A DNA stretch of 64,000 nucleotides from Bactericera cockerelli (taxonomy: Eukaryota > Arthropoda > Insecta > Hemiptera > Triozidae). The DNA is taken from contig CM044961.1 in the NCBI GenBank assembly GCA_024516035.1, positions 16,853,756 through 16,917,755 of the forward strand, written 5' to 3'. Made by a program: the position numbers and the translations under genes. The notes beneath the pieces are model-generated. The model was given only the letters and a program-made list of their open reading frames with translations, was not told the origin of the DNA and ran no database searches. Below, in pieces: positions 55,088 to 64,000 of this stretch (positions are counted from its first letter, which is position 1; each line of letters opens with the position of its first letter).

Positions 55088-55220
55088 CAAACTTAGCCAT
55101 GTACCTATCTACTTAGCCATATACCTATCCATACCTATCTACTGAGCCTTATACCAAACTTAGCCATATACCTATCCATATTTATCTACTTAGCCATATA
55201 CCAAACTTAGCCCTATACTT
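55088..55220 (+). repeat. Tandem repeat of CTTAGCCATATACCTATCC type
   Basis: ACTTAGCCATATACC-like units recur six or so times with period variants near 26-30 bases, alternating CCAAACTTAGCC and CTACTTAGCC. Confidence 0.8.
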
Positions 55221-55364
55221 TTCTAATACTTTAAGTAAGAAATGAAGTTCTGCAACTTAAGGTTAACACCACATTATACCCCTATTCCTCATGTACCATC
55301 GAAATATATAAAAGAAAGCCATGCTTCGTTTGGAAGCAAGATTCTTTTCAGCAACAAAAAACAC

Positions 55365-55445
55365 TTCCAGTAGGGAATTGAACCCGCGTCCTTAGCGTCA
55401 GGAAGCACGCACTAAACTTTCAGACCACCGAGATTGTCTGAGCGG
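55365..55445 (-). mobile_element. tRNA-like SINE head
   Basis: On the minus strand TCGGTGGTCTGAAAGTTTAG and GGGTTCAATTCCC form A- and B-box-like elements. Confidence 0.5.
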
Positions 55446-55877
55446 TTCTTCACCCAAGTTAACCGCCCTCGCAGTTGTAGTTTTGAACTTTATTTGCTAA
55501 AGCTGAGAGCCAATTTTGATACGGATTAGCATTTAAAATACCTATGTGTGTTAGTTTTTTTGCGATTACCATCAAACCGAGAAGAAAATGTTTATTTTAC
55601 ATAGCAGACTTTTTTTCTCTCTTTTAAGTGACAGAATTCTCAGAATTCGACTCTTCCACTTGATTGCCCGTTATCTTATCTAGAAATAAAAGAAATTATT
55701 TAACTTTAATTGACTGCTAGATTTTATGTCTCTTTCAATATAATCTAGTGTTATGACAATAGGACAACGTAAACAAAGTTATAGATTTTTTTTAATAGAT
55801 AAAATCTTGGTACTAAGGTTGACCAATCAATTTCAATAATTATTTATGTGATCCTGTTTTTGGGAAAAAATGCCCGA
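55446..55877. other. Intergenic sequence
   Basis: No gene or repeat recognised. Confidence 0.4.
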
Positions 55878-55993
55878 TTTTTTTTTTTTTTTTTTTTTAA
55901 TAAAAGATTTACTCTTCCATCAACCCCATCTTAGAAAAAACAGCAAACAAGACAATGCCTCGGTATAGTGAAGTGAACAAAGGGCAAAGGCCC
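55878..55993 (-). mobile_element. T21 tract, possible retroposon 3' end
   Basis: A 21-nt T run (55878-55898) followed by TTTTATT-type signal sequence (on the minus strand) suggests the poly(A) end of a minus-strand insertion. The adjacent open frame (55909-56109) is unrecognised and crosses into the MITE next door. Confidence 0.35.
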
Positions 55994-56508
55994 ACAGTAG
56001 TAGAACAATAATCATACAGTCGGATATAAGAGAACAATTTCCAGGTCCAATTGAACTCTCCATAAGGTAAAAACCTGGGGCTCATTTCATTAAAAACTTT
56101 ACACTTCATACTTGATGAGTTACGAAAAGCTAAAGTGTGAAGTATTTCCGTTTCATAAAGCTTTACAAGTCACTTTACTATTTTCCTTTGAACTGCCACT
56201 CAAACGTCCATTCCTAAAGTGTAAACGAATGGAATTTTAATAAGATATGTTTATAAATTTAAATCATTTTCTTGTTTCTTTCAGTTTCTCTAATTCATTT
56301 AAAACTAATAATAAGCACTAGTAAAAATGGAAGAAAATGTGTGGCAGTTCACTTGACATGTGACTTTAAAATTAATTTGTAAAGTTTATTTATGGAATCA
56401 TGAAGTATGAACTCGTCAAGTATATGAAGTGTAAAGTGCTTTATGTAATAGGCCCCTGGATATAAGAGAGAAAAAAATCTGGTTCCTTGAGTTCTCTTAT
56501 ATCCAGGG
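55994..56508. mobile_element. Outer pogo-like MITE carrying a nested MITE
   Basis: The left end CAGTCGGATATAAGAGAAC and the reverse complement of the right end, CCTGGATATAAGAGAAC, match. The right part alone forms a hairpin (about 56457-56508). The element is interrupted by the inner MITE at 56075-56458. Confidence 0.55.
56075..56458. mobile_element. Inner foldback MITE, long inverted arms
   Basis: The left arm CTGGGGCTCATTTCATTAAA and the reverse complement of the right arm, CAGGGGCCTATTACATAAAG, continue in step through ACTTTACACTTCATA and further CTTTACA and GAACTGCCAC blocks, so the arms exceed 100 bp with mismatches. No coding capacity. Confidence 0.7.
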
Positions 56509-56541
56509 TGTGGCCTGTATTACCCAACTACTATAAAACTA

Positions 56542-56695
56542 AAGTTAGTTATCATATTTGTGTTAATCACTTTCGCAATATCACAACTACTCAAACTCGC
56601 TTTACTAAATCTACGCTGAAACCGGGACTTGAACCACCGACCTCCAGGTTACAAGTCCGCCGCCTTATCGATCAAGCTACTTTAACTTTAACTTA
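56542..56695 (-). mobile_element. tRNA-derived SINE (family A), second copy with target duplication
   Basis: The same head and body as 8697-8831 (over 60 nearly identical bases in the head), flanked by 12-bp ACTATAAAACTA duplications (56530-56541 and 56696-56707). This copy carries extra bases in the body and TTAAAG-type repeats at its 5' end. Confidence 0.9.
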
Positions 56696-56707
56696 ACTAT
56701 AAAACTA

Positions 56708-58488
56708 TAACAAATATTATACAAACTTCAAAACACACTTCTCCAGTAACCAAATAATAATAATTAAATCTAAGTCCAACATGCACAATAATTATATCGC
56801 AAATTCATGGTCCCAGACAATATTAGCTCGACAACTTCTTATCAGAATAACCAACACTAATAACTAAATGACTGCTACTAATTATATGTCCATAATACAG
56901 CATGAGGGACCCTACTAATTATATGTCTATGGCCATAATACAGCATGAGGGACACGTGACTCGTGAGGATCCTCTGGTCTTGATCCTGAACTCAGGAGTC
57001 GTTTCCTCGATTCCAGGAAATCTTGACACTTGCCACTGATAACACCTTGACAGTATGAGTCTCCAAGTGTCATTCCAAAACACCTTGACAATGAGACGAA
57101 ATTGTTTCTTAATTTTTTTATTGGAAATACCTTGACAGTAAATTAAGTTGTATTTTTACGTGAGCTTCTGCCTTATTTTTACCCAATAATCTCGTGACCT
57201 CTCTTTCAATCGTTGTTCCTTTCTATCTTTAATTAAAAGTACAACAGCTTGTACTTATACAGGAACACGATACCTATGATGCTTGCATGATAAACATTAT
57301 TATTATTAAGGGCACGAGTGATATCATAGAAAAATACATCTTTTTTTAACATGATTTTTATATTAGACATCCTAATGTGAAATTATTGTTGAAGTATCCC
57401 ATGATAATGTGTATGAAATAGACGAAACTCGAGTCGGGAAAAGTAAGTAATCAAATTTCGAATCCTAGACCTATAAAAATTTAATAATAAATAAAAAAAT
57501 GAATCTGTCCTTTTTGTATAAACAATATTTTTAAGTTGAGAGACGTCATGTAAGCATGAGTTGAAATGAGATAGCACCTGATTCCTGCTTATTCATGGAA
57601 AGTAGTGGAGATGCCAAATGCACCTTGAACTTTTTCTCGAAAAACAAAATTGGGGGCCTTTATTTTTGTGTTTCAGAGCCACAGAAATGATACTACCGGA
57701 AAAGATAATTCAATATTGATAAGAAAATCCTTTACTTCCCATCAGTAGAACCAATGAAACGTGTTTTGAAAACTCTCTATTCCAACCCTCTTAAGATAAA
57801 AGATTTGTATCTCCTTAATTTACATAATTACATGTATATACCTAAATATGGTGTATAGGTATCACTAAGTACTCATTTGAGTAATATGTACCAGTTTGTA
57901 CCTATATGCATATGCATATATATGTAAATATGATATTATGTACAATATTCACGTGGGAAATTTTTCAGTACACACATGGATCATTAGGTAAATTGTGCCT
58001 ACATAATTCTCGGTTCAAAAGTTACTGCCAGGGCCACTTGAAGTTTAGCAGCCTTTTGACTAACGATATGCCTCCACTTTTGTCTAAGTCCAAAAATCTA
58101 CAGAATTATACATAGTTCCGTCGATATTATTATTATTAATGGAATAATTCCTGAAACAATAATTTTAATTAATAATAATTATACATGGCTCATTAAATAA
58201 AATTGTACATTGCTAAAGTATTTAAATTTATCGAGGTAAAAAATTTGAATCCGGAACTTACAAAACATTGTTGTTTGTTTTGATGATATCTCGGGAACCT
58301 TGCGGGAACCAACAATCAATAATGATTTCATCGGTAGACACTCACACGCCCCCTGATGAAGGATGAACAAAAATACAAGAGTGCGTAAATCGTAATCAAC
58401 AGAAATACCCGATGCATTTTTGGCGGTGCTTAGAGCCTCCTCACAATAATAAAGCTCTGATTATTACATTCTACTAATTCACAACTTA
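56708..58488. other. Intergenic with small duplications
   Basis: CTACTAATTATATGTC plus CATAATACAGCATGAGGGAC is duplicated in tandem (about 56874-56953). ACACCTTGACA recurs at about 57044 and 57081. A lone minisatellite unit core lies at 57603-57619. No gene. Confidence 0.55.
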
Positions 58489-58755
58489 AGGATCAGTGGT
58501 CAAGCACTCGCTTTCCATACGGAAGGTCCCGGGTTCGAACCCCCGCGGCGACAAAAATTTGTATTCAAAATTTGGTTACAGTTGTTTGTAAGGGATACCT
58601 TCCGGTGCGTTCGTGTTGACCCAGCACCTAAATGGGAAGTATTGTGTCATTTCTCGCCCATCAGAGGGAAGGCATACTACGGGATGGGCAGGCTACAACA
58701 CAGACCACAAGCGTCTACAGTAGCTCCTGTTTCATGTCTACAAAATAGAAAAAAG
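58489..58755 (+). mobile_element. tRNA-Gly-like SINE (family B), plus copy
   Basis: The head ATCAGTGGTCAAGCACTCGC, B-box GGTTCGAACCCC and full body match the copy inside the RT gene; the tail is only a short A-rich stretch. Confidence 0.85.
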
Positions 58756-59542
58756 GAGTAGTTTTTACTCATAGTTTTTACACTGGTCCCAACTATTCTA
58801 AGTATCTTTCAAAGAAGATCTTTAAATAGTCCGATTGCTTTTGAGACAATTAATAATAGTCTCTTAAAATTCTATTTATTTTTTCATTTCTGAACATCAA
58901 ATATTGAAATATTTATAAATTAAACATTAATAACATTTCACCTAACTGTCCCGATTCTAGTTTGGATCCCAAAAATCACGCTGTATTCCTACTTTGGATT
59001 GCCAATCCAAATGTGACATTGATTACGGCCATGCCTTCATGAGTCAACTTCCTCGCTTGTGTAATGCTGGGTATTCCACTGGTATACTGTTGGATTTCCT
59101 TTTAAAACTTTCCACAACTGATTTAGCACCTCGTGTAGTCTTTTACCAAAGAAAGAAAATCCTGTGAGTCACATACGACGAAGACAATTTTATTTCACCA
59201 GAGAAATATTATATTTATACTCATTAATACACTCAATAATAATAAATTATTCTCACTAATAGTGTTCTGATTTCTTTTACTAGATTCTTACTATGATTAG
59301 TGTTCAATTACCTTGATAACTCATATTTAGCTCTTTGAGCTACAGAAGACAATATTTTTTATTTTATTATCTTGGTATTTTTTATGAGTATTGGCTTTGT
59401 ATGATTGTACAATGTACAAATGTACATGTATGAAGAAACATTTTTCTATGGAGATTTTTTTTTCCCTATTCAGGAATTTTTTTTATCACTAAGTAGAGGA
59501 GACAAATGTTTAACTTTTGGTTAAGAAAATTTTCGTCCTTCA
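58756..59542. other. Intergenic sequence
   Basis: No gene or repeat recognised. Confidence 0.4.
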
Positions 59543-59770
59543 TTTTTTTTTTTTTTTTTTTTTTTTTAATTGAAAAAAAATCCAACAAGCCCCAAATGCC
59601 CGCAAATAACGGAGTCCCAGGGTGGCCCTGATACCAAGCAGAATAATTTTACCACGTTATTAAATGTCAGCAGCCTCAACGGAGCCTTGAAAATCGTCTA
59701 TATCTAGTTGTAGGGACTAGGGTCCAGGGTATAGGGTCTAGGCCCAGGGTCTTCGTTGTGTCCGCCTACT
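59543..59770 (-). mobile_element. Poly(A)-ended retroposon 3' end, minus strand
   Basis: A T25 tract (59543-59567) is followed, in minus sense upstream, by a GC-richer stretch that ends a short open frame (LDIDDFQGSVEAADI, then stop). This resembles the 3' end of a LINE or processed transcript, but the parent is not recognised. Degenerate AGGGTCY-type repeats occur at about 59711-59752. Confidence 0.4.
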
Positions 59771-60303
59771 AACCCTATAACAGCCCCCGTCGTTTTACCC
59801 TAAATGTGTGTCTAGGCTTGAGAGAGCTTGCATACACATCTTCAGTTTCCCAACAAACAAGATTTCCCAGCTCACTCTTACAATATTGAAGATGATTTAT
59901 AAAAACTACAAGCTTGATGACAAAAATAAATCTATAGAGGCACTTAATGAAAAAATATAACTGTTCATAGAATTAATATCCTGGTTCTACACATGTCCCC
60001 ATGGTGCGGTGTAATAAATACACCACTCGTGCCATAACAGCATTACACTACTGCTATTCACAAGTTATAAATAAAAGTTTATCATTAAGGATTATCTACT
60101 CAGTAAATATTAAGTTACAACATCTGTAATGGACTTGTCGGGAACGCGTGCTTTAATTGTAATTTATTCCTGCCGGACATTTTAGACGACATAGAAATAT
60201 AAATAATAAAAGTAATAAATATACGTACTTAAGTTATTCAAAGTGTATGAAATATAAATAAACACCTCATTTAATGGTGATTGGGGAAACCTTTCTGAAT
60301 GAG
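59771..60303. other. Intergenic sequence
   Basis: A small GGTGTA-ATAAA-TACACC hairpin lies near 60009. No gene. Confidence 0.4.
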
Positions 60304-60612
60304 TTTTTTTATGAGTGTTTCACAGTCTTTTTTATTTCGTAGCCATGAAACAGGAGCTACTATAGACGCTTGTGGTCTGAGTTGTAGCCTGCCCAATGCT
60401 CATCCCGTAGTATGCCTCCCATCTGATGGTCGAGAAGTGTCACAATACTTCGCATTTAGGTGCTGGATCAACACGAGAGCACCGGAAGGTATCCCTTACA
60501 AACAACTGTAACCAAGTTTTGAATATAATTTTTTGTCTGCGCGGGGGTTCGAACCCGGGACCTTCCGCATGGCAAGCGAGTCCTAACCACTGAGCTATAC
60601 GTGCTCTCGTTA
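60304..60612 (-). mobile_element. tRNA-Gly-like SINE (family B), most complete copy
   Basis: It keeps the A-box side (TAGCTCAGTGGTTAGGACTC) that is damaged in the other two copies, then the B-box GGTTCGAACCCC, the full body and a short A tail (T at 60304-60310). Acceptor halves do not pair, so it is not a tRNA gene. Confidence 0.88.
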
Positions 60613-61284
60613 CCCAGATTAATCTCAACCAGCCTATTTGCAGGCATAACAAAGATATTACTAGTCACCCAAAAAGTCCTAGCCTCGCTGGGCGTTGCTG
60701 AACTTGGACAATCCTACAAGAACTGGTGTATTCAATGTGCCATCGACAGTCGCTAATATGTAATATGTATGTATGTACCTATTTAATAAAATATATCTAC
60801 TAACTTGAGTTCACACCCGCTTACAAGATAAAGAAAATTCATCTTGCAGTTCACTGCCCGGATTAATTGAAAACATTAAGATTAAAACGCAAATAAAACA
60901 AAATAGAGATGCATACCTGTAATTCTTTTCTTTCCAAGTGTGGATCTTTTATCTAAATACCTTGTGATTATTTTTAGAATGTAGAAGCTAATTCCAAATC
61001 GCATCAGAAATAATTATCTCATAGATATTTGTGATAATTAAGTGGTACTGGAGAGTCATAGGAATAGTTTATTGTGATTTAGGAGAGGAGTAATCCTTTG
61101 TAAAAGCAAATACAAGAGAAAGAGGTTCATAAAATTTCAAATAGTTCAAGATCTTGATTTGCTTATAAATTCTAATGTTCGCGGGGTACAAAGCTTCATG
61201 TTGGTATTTTACAGAAAAACTTAATTCTATTTTTAAAATATCGCTATATTTATCCACTTCCTATCATTAGACTAATTGTTATCC
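60613..61284. other. Intergenic sequence
   Basis: No gene or repeat recognised. Confidence 0.4.
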
Positions 61285-61800
61285 GTCCCTACAACGCCCA
61301 TCATGCCTCCCTTCTGTCAGGCGCACCTCCTGTACCTGTCACGACTAGGAGGGAAGACTCAACCAAATGCTCTTTTCATATAAGAATGACCTTTGTCCTA
61401 AAATGGCCGACAATGGCCTCAACTGACCTCACACAAAGCGGTACACATCTTTGCTATCCCAGGCTGACCACACAAAAAGCCACCAACGATGTTCGCATGG
61501 AGTATGCGCAGTAATTATTTCTTCACTTACAGCGGAAAATCGCCAAACATCCGCTCTATGGGAGGCGCGGTAAGGTCCCGGGCAAAAGGTCAGTCCTAGG
61601 TATGCAAAAATATCCGCAAATACGCGTCTTCCTCGGGCAAAGCCTGGGTCTATGCCCCGGTATGGCTATTTGCATTTCTCTGAATTGCGAAGATCACGGG
61701 GAGTGTAATGTTACTGTGGGTGATGCAATTGCAGTTTATCTGTGATCTATGCGCTGGTTGCAACTTAGATGCAGTGCGACGCACGCTGCAGAAAAGTGCA
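61285..61800. promoter_or_regulatory. GC-rich island with nuclear-receptor and octamer motifs
   Basis: The GC-richest long stretch of the window. TGACCTTTGTCCT (61387-61399) reads on the minus strand as a DR1 nuclear-receptor site; further TGACCT (61424) and AGGTCA (61587) half-sites occur. ATTTGCAT at 61668-61675 is a perfect octamer and ATGCAAAA lies near 61602. A possible 37-nt mini-exon (61533-61569) sits between CACTTACAG and GTAAGG. A promoter, enhancer or conserved non-coding element is plausible; none is shown. Confidence 0.35.
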
Positions 61801-62304
61801 TTGATCCAAACATAATTTATGGAGAGAGAGATAAAAGTAGTAGAAGCAGAAGATGTACCTATGTAGGTGTTTTATGTTATGTATTTTTGGCCTGAGGACA
61901 TATAGTAATGTGCACTTTATCTGTTACATTGAATTTTTCAACTTGAGGGCTTATAGATATGGGCATAATATCTGTATACTTTTGCACACTTCATAATTCA
62001 TGGAAGATTTACCATCTAGCTGATCCAACTGTAAATAAAGACTAATATGCATGCTTACTATTACTTTAGTGATCAATTTTTTACAGATAGCCTATTTTTT
62101 ACCATGGTATTTTCCCACATAGGATTCCGGTTAATGGTCATTTCTATTAATAGATGACCTAGTCGTCTATGTGTCCAGCATGAACAACATTTGAACCACT
62201 TATCGGTCACGTCATGAACAATTGAACTGGCCTCTAAGGTGATTTATTGGATTGTTTTGTACGAGGCTGTATAACACTCGATTTCACAAAAAATGACACT
62301 ATTG
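61801..62304. other. Intergenic sequence
   Basis: No gene or repeat recognised. Confidence 0.4.
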
Positions 62305-62465
62305 TTACGAGATCCGTTGGTTCGAATCTCACCCAGTACATGAATTTTTCTTCATTGATTTGAGTTTGTGACCACATAATAATAAGACTCTGAAGGTTAG
62401 GTGGTAGAAAAGGCTTTGAGCATTAACCTCACCTGGTGGTTAATTTCCCCTGAAGAGTGTTAGTA
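62305..62465 (+). mobile_element. tRNA-derived SINE (family C), 5'-truncated copy
   Basis: GATCCGTTGGTTCGAATCTC and the body with TACATGAATTTTTC and CTCACCTGGTGGTTA match the family C copy at 11268-11421; the A-box half is missing. Confidence 0.7.
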
Positions 62466-63800
62466 AAGTAGTAGTAATAGAAGAAACACTTCGTGTGCGT
62501 TTTCATGTTTTTCTTTAAGCCCAGAATATTATACAAATTCGATCAAGTTTTATTTACAGTAAGATTATATACATACAAGGAATATTTACAATTATAGAAA
62601 CAAAACCTGATCAAGGGTGGTGCTATTGCTAACGGCATTCTCTTTCAGTACACGGAACTCTATTGAGAATGGGCTATTTTTTCCACTTTTCCTGATGCCC
62701 AGTGTATTTGAAACCTGAAAGTTGCTTTCCGTAAACAGTCAAAGACTTGACCAGTTCTAAAATGCATGTGACATGTGACTATTATTAGATTTTGCTGTAT
62801 AATCGATCTGACATCAGGCCAGCAGTTCCGTTAGTTCAACATTCTTCATTTGGGTAAAACAACATTGATTTTTGAAGTAGGCATAAAAAAAGTTTGGCAT
62901 CCTCATAACTATTATGTATGACAGTTATCTGAGGTAAATTGTTTGTTATTGCTCAATTTCTTTTATTTATGAGACGTTGAATTTTTACAGTTTGTTGGAA
63001 ATCAGGTTTTGATTAGGTTGGAATTTTCCTCATGTGTTCATATTTCGTTTTCATATTTACAACAATATTCAAAACATCAATACTTGGAATAATTTGAGAC
63101 TTTTTTCTTATCTTTTTCAAAAAGAAGTTTTTTAATTAAACTTCCGGGGGTTCTCAGAGGTTTAGATGTGGGGGAGTGGACCAAAGAGTGTTCACCGTCG
63201 GTATTTGTAATTGATTTTGCAAGAGCACATCAATATTTTGATATTGATAAATATTGATATTTATCAGAGATAGGTGGATAATATTTGGCACAATGAAAGA
63301 TTAGGCTGGGCAGATTGAAATTATATTTTTTCTACAGGAGGACTGAAATGTAATTCCTCTTTTTTTCTCTTGAAGCACTTTGGATATGATAAATCTCTAA
63401 TATGAAACAGGTTCCCTGAGTGGCCAATTTATTAAAGCAATACCTGTCAGAATCCAATCACACGGGTGAAGATGTATAGAACTGGAAGACCTACCGTGCG
63501 GTGTATGCAAATCCTTAAACTCGACAGCCCGGTGTGGGTCTTCTAATCTTCTATTAGGTAGGTAGGTATCCGATTTCCATAGCATAAGTCAGAGTAGTAG
63601 GTAAATACGTCAATAGTGCTAAAATATCCAAGTCCGTGCTAAAGTTCACGCGCCAATTAATTTTGGTTCATCGGCCTAGAGATGTTCCTAACGGTGTGAG
63701 AATACAACAGACAACAGAAGAGAAAAAAAAATTGCTAAAATTTTGAATTCCTCGGATTGGGTTTTTTAATTTTTAATTTCGAATTCATGCAATTTTTTCA
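62466..63800. other. Intergenic, no supported gene
   Basis: A 62-codon minus frame at 63397-63585 is GC-richer than its surroundings but unrecognised. Confidence 0.4.
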
Positions 63801-63867
63801 TTCTCTTCCTCTATCTCTCCTCTCTCTTCTCTTCTCCTTTCTCTTCTCTCTCTCTCTTTTCTCTCTT

Positions 63868-63934
<67 letters not shown>
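63801..63934 (+). repeat. (CT)n microsatellite
   Basis: TC-rich run that becomes pure CT after about 63870. Confidence 0.97.
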
Positions 63935-63935
<1 letters not shown>

Positions 63936-64000
63936 AGCAATTTGCAGATTCTATCTACGTTGGGTTGTGTGCAAATTTGAAATTAATTTGAACATCTCTC

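Noticed and set aside
59700..59760. Telomere-like AGGGT repeats
   Set aside because: Irregular, short and not the arthropod TTAGG array.
60538..60612. tRNA-Gly gene
   Set aside because: It is the head of a SINE present in three copies with the same body, and the acceptor stem does not form.

Overview
The window looks like AT-rich animal nuclear DNA, most probably from an arthropod. The basis is an I-type LINE with RNase H, tRNA-derived SINEs, Tc1/pogo-type MITEs, an astacin with a MAM domain, A4GALT-like glycosyltransferase remnants, eukaryotic splice and poly(A) signals, and very low gene density. Nothing suggests a bacterial or organellar origin. I cannot name the species.

Layout. A small MITE (34-313) and a SINE (about 812-1060) come first. 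A nearly complete I-type LINE on the minus strand follows (1752 to about 7950), with an intact ORF1 (6302-7708), an intact ORF2 (1825-5559) and a repeat-rich inter-ORF spacer. SINE copies and a short GC-rich hairpin segment (10985-11240) lead to a broken A4GALT-like glycosyltransferase gene (14355-15541). A second retroelement, a reverse transcriptase with a C-terminal zinc motif and restriction-like nuclease motifs, lies at 19254-22190 on the minus strand. A SINE has inserted close to its C-terminal end. A splice-bounded exon encoding a signal peptide is at 25968-26071 (minus strand), so much of the lower-coordinate sequence may be intron of that gene. The clearest cellular gene is an intronless astacin-MAM metalloprotease (30409-31816), with one single-base break between propeptide and catalytic domain.

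From about 32 kb to the end no confident protein-coding gene is visible. This half holds SINEs, MITEs, a 22-copy minisatellite (36061-36599), a striking 836-bp palindromic element with TA target sites (39501-40336), nested MITEs (55994-56508), CT and polyT tracts, and a few GC-richer islands that may be regulatory (46260-46480, 53640-53960, 61285-61800). Three low-confidence exon candidates are recorded there.

There is no operon-like cooperation between genes. What links the region is transposition: LINEs supply the machinery, SINEs and MITEs are passengers, and one SINE has disrupted one RT gene. The protease and glycosyltransferase are unrelated cellular loci. All functional calls rest on motifs read by eye; no database search was run.
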